A stretch of DNA of 64,000 nt from assembly GCF_905171765.1 (NCBI RefSeq), contig NC_053389.1:214278624-214342623 (forward strand), given 5' to 3'. This DNA comes from Bufo bufo. Lineage: Eukaryota > Chordata > Amphibia > Anura > Bufonidae. Both the position numbers and the translations under genes were made by a program. This document shows, piece after piece, positions 58,406 to 64,000 of the stretch; the stretch's first letter is position 1; each line of letters begins with the position of its first letter. The notes beneath the pieces were generated by a model, which ran no database searches, had not been told where the DNA came from, and saw only the letters and a list, made by a program, of their open reading frames with translations.

Positions 58406-60012
58406 TAATCATAAATTAAGCTCACCCCTTGGCCAGTCTATGCACCTAGATTGAAATCTACTCAAAGCCTTGACTAGAGTAGATTTACAACATCATTAAT
58501 GCCAGGACACTGGCATAAGTATTATTGAATTTGCCAGGGCTGATGGTGCCTCTTGTGTCACACCTGCAAACCATCCCCACCATTCCCCAGTGTTGAGGGT
58601 GGCATAAAAATGCTGGTGTTTCAAAAAGTCTCAAACAGGGATGTGTGACTTTTTTTTTTTACACCAGAAACTGACATTGGGATTCATAATAAATAACCCC
58701 CATGGTTTCCCAAGACAATCAAGGATGCTACAAAACCTTCCTAGTGCCACTGCCAAACTATTCTAGTATCCTTCCGATAAGCCAGTAATATCTATCCTGA
58801 GACCATCTTTTTAAGCTAATATTTAATAGAACCTGAAATTTAAAAATGAAAATGTTTAGCACCAAGAATAAAAACACATTGGTAATTTTGGGTAAAAATG
58901 AGTAGAGAACATTCATTTTTCCAGCGGCAAATCCCAAATTCATAATCCGCCAAAAATGACATAGATTAGAAATGTAATGCAATAAAAAAAAATTGCAGGG
59001 AGTGCTCAGTCCAGTAAAGTGTTATTATAGTGTCATGTGGGATTGTAGGCCATCACTTATAGCATAGTGCAAATTACTATGCATTCCAGTCACCATCGAA
59101 AAGACTGCAAGCTCAAGGTCAACCCTAACATCAATCATTTTTCAGTAAATGAGGCCTTACATGTCTTGGGACCGTAGGCATTGGTTCTGTTTTTTTAACA
59201 GCATTCCTTTAGTATTTCTTTGTCTTTCTATATTTCCTTTTGACTTTGGTACAGATTTTTTCTACATTTATAATTATTATGTTAACATATGTACTATCCA
59301 TGCAGACAAATGAAGCAGAACATTTATAAACCAGAGTCTTACCCTAGATTGTTTTTCCTTTTAATCCATTATTTGTGTGAACTGAACGCCCTTAAAAGTC
59401 TTTGCCTTGAGTCAGCTCTGTTTATCCATTTACTGTTTTATCCACTTATAGCTCATCTATCTAGGCTGTCCACTACCCACTCTTTATCTGTCTGTGTGAC
59501 AACCCAACGACCCCCTCAAAATTAATGATTAAGAGGGAGAATGATGGTGAAGTATGAGGATGAAGATTGGATGCATTGAGTGGCATGTCACGATGAAAAA
59601 CAAGCTTTGGTCAACGGAAATGGGAGCATTAAATGAAAAGACAAATTGAAAATGAAAACAGATAGAAGGAACAGTATATGAATCCTTTGATGGAAATATA
59701 GGTTCACTGGGTTGTCCTTCACACATAGCAAGTCAGACCTGGAACATATTATGAAAAGATTTGAAAAGATAAGAACCACGCGTGATATTTTCTATGAGCT
59801 TGGAAATTATTTCTGTAAAATGCATGCTGCTCTACACAATTGTAAAAAGAAGTCTTCAGCGTGTCTTCATATTACACTGCCTGGCGTAGCAGTGTTTTTA
59901 TTGTTTGTACAGAAAAATGGAAAATAGAAGAAAAACTTACAAAAAACAGTGATATTAAAAATGTGTCTTTCTAGAACATTGCTGTTATAAACAAGGGTGT
60001 GAAGGACTAACT
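58406..60012. other. Gene-free; interspersed-repeat flank at the left
   Basis: 58406-58700 continues the interspersed repeat into which the gypsy element inserted (...ttcataataaataac at 58683-58697 mirrors taatttatcaaag at 52110-52123). 58700-60012 is A/T-rich. Short frames (59289-59525, 59529-59726, 59712-59927) overlap on both strands without family signatures. Confidence 0.45.
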
Positions 60013-60432
60013 TAAAGGGGTTATCCAATGAATAATGTAAAAAATGAAAATCAGACATCATATAGTACATGACAATGCCTTTCTAACAAAGCTAGAACCA
60101 GTCCTGTACCTCACATGGATCCAGAGATCTCCCCATTGATTGCTCTGCTAGATTTAGCTTCAGGGGAGTGTCTTTTCTGCTGCAGCTAAAGGGGCGTGTC
60201 AATGATTTCCCTGTCACAGCTCAGGAGGCTGTTGAAAGATGAAACTGAACATGTGCGGCCCTCTAAATGAGCCGGTCAAATAAATGAGAAATTAAGTGGA
60301 ACCATACAAATAGATTTTATAAAATAATTCAGTAGCTATACAAATATTTTAATTACATGCAATCACAAAAGTATTCAGATCAAGGTGCTGGTTTGAAAAT
60401 TGTAGAATATTTTTCATGGGACAATCCCTTTA
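60013..60432. mobile_element. Small non-autonomous element
   Basis: 420 bp between TAAAGGGGTTATCC and the inverted end ggacaatccctttA. The left terminus resembles that at 48483. No clear target duplication and no coding content. Probably a MITE family common in frogs. Confidence 0.5.
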
Positions 60433-60653
60433 GCCTAAACAATCAGAGTGTTGGGTAGGTATTTTAATCATCTGTACACTGGCCAGTTAGGGTACCACAG
60501 AGCAGAAGGCAGGAGGTCAAAACACAGACCCGATGCAGCCCAAAAAAAGTGCCAACAAGCCAGTTGGCGTAGTTTTCAAATTGACTGCTAAAAAATGATT
60601 GTTAATTGTTGACTGCCAATGGTTTCATGGTTAGCCGCAAAAACTTGTGACCA
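60433..60653. other. Gene-free spacer
   Basis: Short unrecognised sequence between the small element and the next TTAA element. Confidence 0.5.
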
Positions 60654-60657
60654 TTAA

Positions 60658-62286
60658 CCCTTTAAGGACTTAGGACGTATCGGTACGGCATGGGTCCCGA
60701 GTCCTTAAGGACCCATGACGTACCGGTACGTCATGAGTTTAAAATAGGATTGCGGCGCCCCGGGGGTTAATCCGAAGGGGATGCCGGCTGAAATCATTCA
60801 GCCGGCATCCCGTAACAATGCAGGGGGGGTCATGTGACTCCCCCGTATCGGCGATCACAGCAAACCGCAGGTCAATTCAGACCTGCGGTTTGCTGCGCTT
60901 TTAGCCGATTCTGATCCCCGCGGTCTCTGACCGCGGGGATCAAACTTTAAAACGCCCGAAATTAAGTTTTATTAACCCCCCTGCACCCCTGAATGATATT
61001 ATGTGGGCCGGTGGTGCAGGGGGGGTGCGGCAGGCGGTGCGGCAGGCGGGATCGCGATCCCCCGCCCACCTCCCCTTGAATAATCGTTGGCTTCTAGTGG
61101 TTATACCAGGGTGTCAGCACATTGCTGACACCCTGGTATAAACGGCTGACATCGGTGATGCGATGTCAGCCGTTTAACCCTTTCCATACAGCGGTCCGTA
61201 CGGACCGCTGTATGGAAAAGGTTAACAGCTCAGGTAGCTACCTCCCTCTCCCATCGGGGGGCTGCTGTGCCTTTGCAGCCCCCCGATGGGAGAGGGAGGG
61301 AGCCCCCAGACAGCCCCCCGACACCCCTGTCCTTACCCTTCCCCCGTCTGCGCAGTTCTGATCACTACTGAGCAGACGGGGAAGGTTCCCATGGCAACAG
61401 GACGCCGTCTCAGGCATCCTGCTGTCCATGGTGCTGAACAGATCTGTGCTAAAGGCAGAGATCTGTTCAGACAAAGTGTAAGTAAAATACAGTACAGTAC
61501 AATATATATTGTACTGTACTGTATTATACAGACATCAGACCCACTGGATCTTCAAGAACCAAGTGGGTCTGGGTCAAAAATATTTTTTAAAAAGTGAAAA
61601 AAGTTAAGATAAAAAAAAAAAACACATTTATCACTGAATAAAAAATAAATAAATACACTACACATATTAGATATCGCCGCGTCCGTAACTACCTGATCTA
61701 TAAAACGGTCATGTTACTTTCCCCGCACGGTGAACGCCATAAAAATAAAAAAATAAAAACTATGAGAAAATTGAAATTTTGCCCACCTTACTTCCCAAAA
61801 AAGGTGATAAAAGTGATCAAAAAAGTTGCATGTACGCCAAAATAGTACCAATCAAACCGTCATCTCATCCCGCAAAAATCATACCCTACCCAAGATAATC
61901 GCCCAAAAACTGAAAAAACTATGGCTCTTAGACTATAGAAACACTATAAAATGAAATCATTGTGTAAAACTTAAATAAATAAAAAAAAGTATACATATTA
62001 GGTATCGACGCGTCCGTATCGACCGGCTTTATAAAAATATCACATGACCTAACCCCTCAGGTGACCACCGTAAAAAAATAAAAATAAAAACGGTGTAAAA
62101 AAAGCCATTTTTTGTCATCTTATGTCACAAAAAGTGAAATAGCAAGCGATCAAAAAGTCATATGCACGCCAAAATAGTGCCAATCAAACCATCATCTCAT
62201 CCCGCAAAAAATTAGACAATACTTAAGATAATCGCCCAAAAACTGAAAAAAATATGGCTCTTAGACTATAGAGACACTAAAACATT
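60658..62286. mobile_element. TTAA-flanked element, family 1, cut by a gypsy insertion
   Basis: TTAA at 60654-60657 precedes ccctttaaggact. The left 0.9 kb is a chain of hairpins (60674-60732, 60780-60809, 60859-60894, 60913-60941, 61103-61139, 61141-61174, 61182-61217, 61241-61299, 61338-61384, 61487-61525, 61537-61572). The A/T-rich right part (61600-62286) matches 9480-10010. The element is interrupted at 62286 by a gypsy LTR, and its other end is outside the window. No transposase. Confidence 0.8.
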
Positions 62287-62916
62287 TGTCACGAACCGGC
62301 AGGACAGGTAGTGAATCCTCTGCACCAGAGAGGCGATGGCGCGGGTTGTACTAGAGGACCGGTTCTAAGCAGTTACTGGTCTTCACCAGAGCCCGCCGCA
62401 TAGCGGGATGGATTTGCCGCTGCGGTAACTACCAGGTCGTGTCCCCTAGTAACAACTCGACCTCTCTGGCAACTGATAAGGCGTGGTACACAGGGAGAAG
62501 GCAAGAGCGTAGTCGGACGAAGCAGCGGTCAGGGCAGGCGGCAAAGGTTCAAAGGCGAGTGGACGGTAGCAACGGGTACGGCAACAGGTAAGGCAAACTA
62601 ACATCATAGGGAACGCTTTCTCTGAGGCACAAGGCACAAAGATCCGGCAGAAGTCTCTGGGAGGAGAAGGTATAAATGGGCAGTGCACAGGTGCAGCCTA
62701 ATTAAGTCAGCACTGCCTCTCACAACCTTAACCCTTAATAACCCCTTTGGACCAGGCACCAATCACTGGTGCACTGGTCCTTTGAATCTAAGAGTCCCGG
62801 AGCACGCGCGCCCTAGAGAGCGAGGACGCACACGCCGAGACACTGGAGTGCTGCCTGGGGACATACGCTGTGAGTGCTCCGAGACCAGCAGGGGACCCGG
62901 AGCGCTCAGCGTAACA
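62287..62916 (-). mobile_element. 3' LTR of the right-edge gypsy element
   Basis: 630 bp, TGTCACGAACC to GCGTAACA as read on the plus strand. The adjoining plus-strand gtaccccccctttggt is the complement of the polypurine tract and fixes the orientation. Confidence 0.85.
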
Positions 62917-64000
62917 GTACCCCCCCTTTGGTCTCCCTCCCTTTTTGGTACCGAAGAACTTGCGGATGAGACTGCGGTCCAGGATGTTCTCCTCCTGCTC
63001 CCATGACCTCTCCTCAGGACCGCAGCCCTCCCAGTCGACCAAAACAAATCTTTTCCCCCGGGAGATCTTGGTCGCCAAGATCTCCTTGACAGAGAATATA
63101 TCGGAGGTACCGGCGACAGGGGTGGGAGAAACAAGCTTGGGAGAAAAACGGTTAAAGATAGCAGGTTTAAGAAGGGAGACATGGAAGGAGTTATGGATTC
63201 GGAGGGAGGGGGGAAGATGGAGCTGATAAGAAACTTGATTGATACGACTCTTGATTTTATAGGGTCCCAAGAAACGAGGGCCCAACTTGTAACTTGGGAC
63301 CCTAAATCGGATGTACCTAGAGGAGAGCCACACCTTGTCACCCGGGCGAAATTCCGGTGGAGATCTGCGTCTCTTGTCAGCTTGAACTTTCATACGGCCG
63401 GAAGCCAGATGGAGGAAAAATCCTGTACAAGACTGTCAACGGCAGGTACAGAAGAAGGAGTGGGAGACTGCGGCAGCGGTGGAAGAGGATGACGGCCAAA
63501 AACTACAAAGAAAGGAGACTTGTTAGAGGCAGAGGATTGTTTGTAGTTGTAGGAGAACTCCGCCCAGGGAAGTAGATCAGCCCAGTCATCATGGCGAGAG
63601 GATACAAAGTGACGCAGATAGTCACCCAAAATCTGGTTCACCCGTTCTACTTGGCCGTTAGATTGAGGGTGGTAAGAAGAAGAAAAGTCCAATTTGATCC
63701 CGAGCTGGGCACATAGAGCCCTCCAGAATTTGGAGACGAATTGTACCCCACGATCCGAGACAATATGTTTGGGAAGGCCATGGAGACGGAAGATGTGTTG
63801 GAAAAATTGTTTGGCCAACATGGGTGCAGAGGGTAGACCGGGCAGGGGTACAAAGTGAGCCATCTTGGAGAAGCGATCCACCACGACCCAAATAACGGAC
63901 TTGCCATGGGAGGAGGGAAGATCAGTAATAAAGTCCATGGCGATGTGAGACCAGGGAACTTCAGGAACAGGTAGAGGCAAGAGGAGACCCGCTGGTCTCT
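62917..64000 (-). pseudogene. Gypsy integrase and chromodomain (5' part outside window)
   Basis: The minus-strand frame open from the window edge to ~63390 carries the integrase core: AMDFITDLPSS (Asp), VSDRGVQF (Asp), GQVERVNQ (Glu), all three catalytic residues present. A frameshift near 63395-63400 (after DFSSIW) leads into the C-terminal module (FRPGDKVWLSSRYIRF...KLGPRFLGPYKI, IHNSFHVSLLKP) and a chromodomain (FSVKEILATKISRGK...LVDWEGCGPEERSW). The frame has no stop before the LTR and runs ~130 bp into it, ending at 62788. Confidence 0.9.

Larger units (their letters stand above)
62287..64000 (-). mobile_element. Ty3/gypsy element, 3' part only (runs off the window)
   Basis: The 3' LTR (62287-62916) is followed on the minus strand by a polypurine tract and the C-terminal half of Pol. 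It is a different family from 52193-58400: the LTR and integrase sequences differ, although both carry chromodomains. The remainder lies beyond 64000. Confidence 0.9.

Noticed and set aside
1..64000. tRNA or rRNA genes
   Set aside because: No convincing A/B-box pairs with a cloverleaf fold or rRNA segments were seen by eye on either strand.

Overview
The window reads as transposon-dominated DNA from a large vertebrate genome. An anuran amphibian is the best guess, because several non-autonomous repeat families here match repeats I know from frog and toad genomes; that is inference, not a database result. I see no intact host gene, rRNA, tRNA or CRISPR array. Almost every long reading frame belongs to a mobile element, to tandem repeats or to fold-back repeats.

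Layout. 1-15.3 kb: an inactivated Tc1 element (426-2065) inside a fold-back repeat; a short hAT MITE (2567-3101); a decayed 4-kb hAT element (4756-8727) with two internal tandem arrays; a TTAA-flanked non-autonomous element (9134-11164); and a second broken Tc1 (12605-14056). 15.3-42.4 kb: the core of the window. A TTAA-flanked element, a 0.37-kb spacer, a 40-bp minisatellite and a Ty3/gypsy retrotransposon inserted in that minisatellite form a block. A 7.5-8.2 kb part of the block is tandemly triplicated (15330-22821, 22822-31011, 31012-39210) with the same illegitimate junction each time. Only the last copy keeps the complete retrotransposon (37092-42388).

That retrotransposon has two 528-bp LTRs, a 4-bp target duplication and one gag-pol frame in the order capsid, zinc knuckle, protease, integrase, reverse transcriptase, RNase H. 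This Ty1/copia-like order in a Ty3/gypsy element defines the rare Gmr1-like group. Its capsid carries a SCAN-like segment, which fits the accepted origin of the vertebrate SCAN domain. It is inactive: one nonsense codon, and alanine where the catalytic glutamate of integrase should be.

42.4-49.7 kb: the minisatellite continues, followed by an unidentified exon-like block on the minus strand, a second 90-bp hAT-type array holding a solo LTR, a candidate hammerhead ribozyme of the Penelope-like-element type (46781-46834), and a pair of ~300-bp direct repeats. 49.7-52.0 kb: an old Tc1 relic split by a younger Tc1. 52.2-58.4 kb: a chromodomain-bearing gypsy element on the minus strand with both LTRs and a TGGCC target duplication; its reverse transcriptase is split by a 768-bp Harbinger-type MITE. 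58.4-64.0 kb: low-information sequence, a small non-autonomous repeat, a TTAA-flanked element built from a chain of at least eleven hairpins, and the 3' end of another minus-strand gypsy element that runs off the window.

How the parts relate: there is no operon or pathway here. The content records successive insertions (Tc1 in a fold-back repeat, Tc1 in Tc1, MITE in gypsy, gypsy in a TTAA element, Gmr1-like element in a minisatellite) followed by a segmental triplication.
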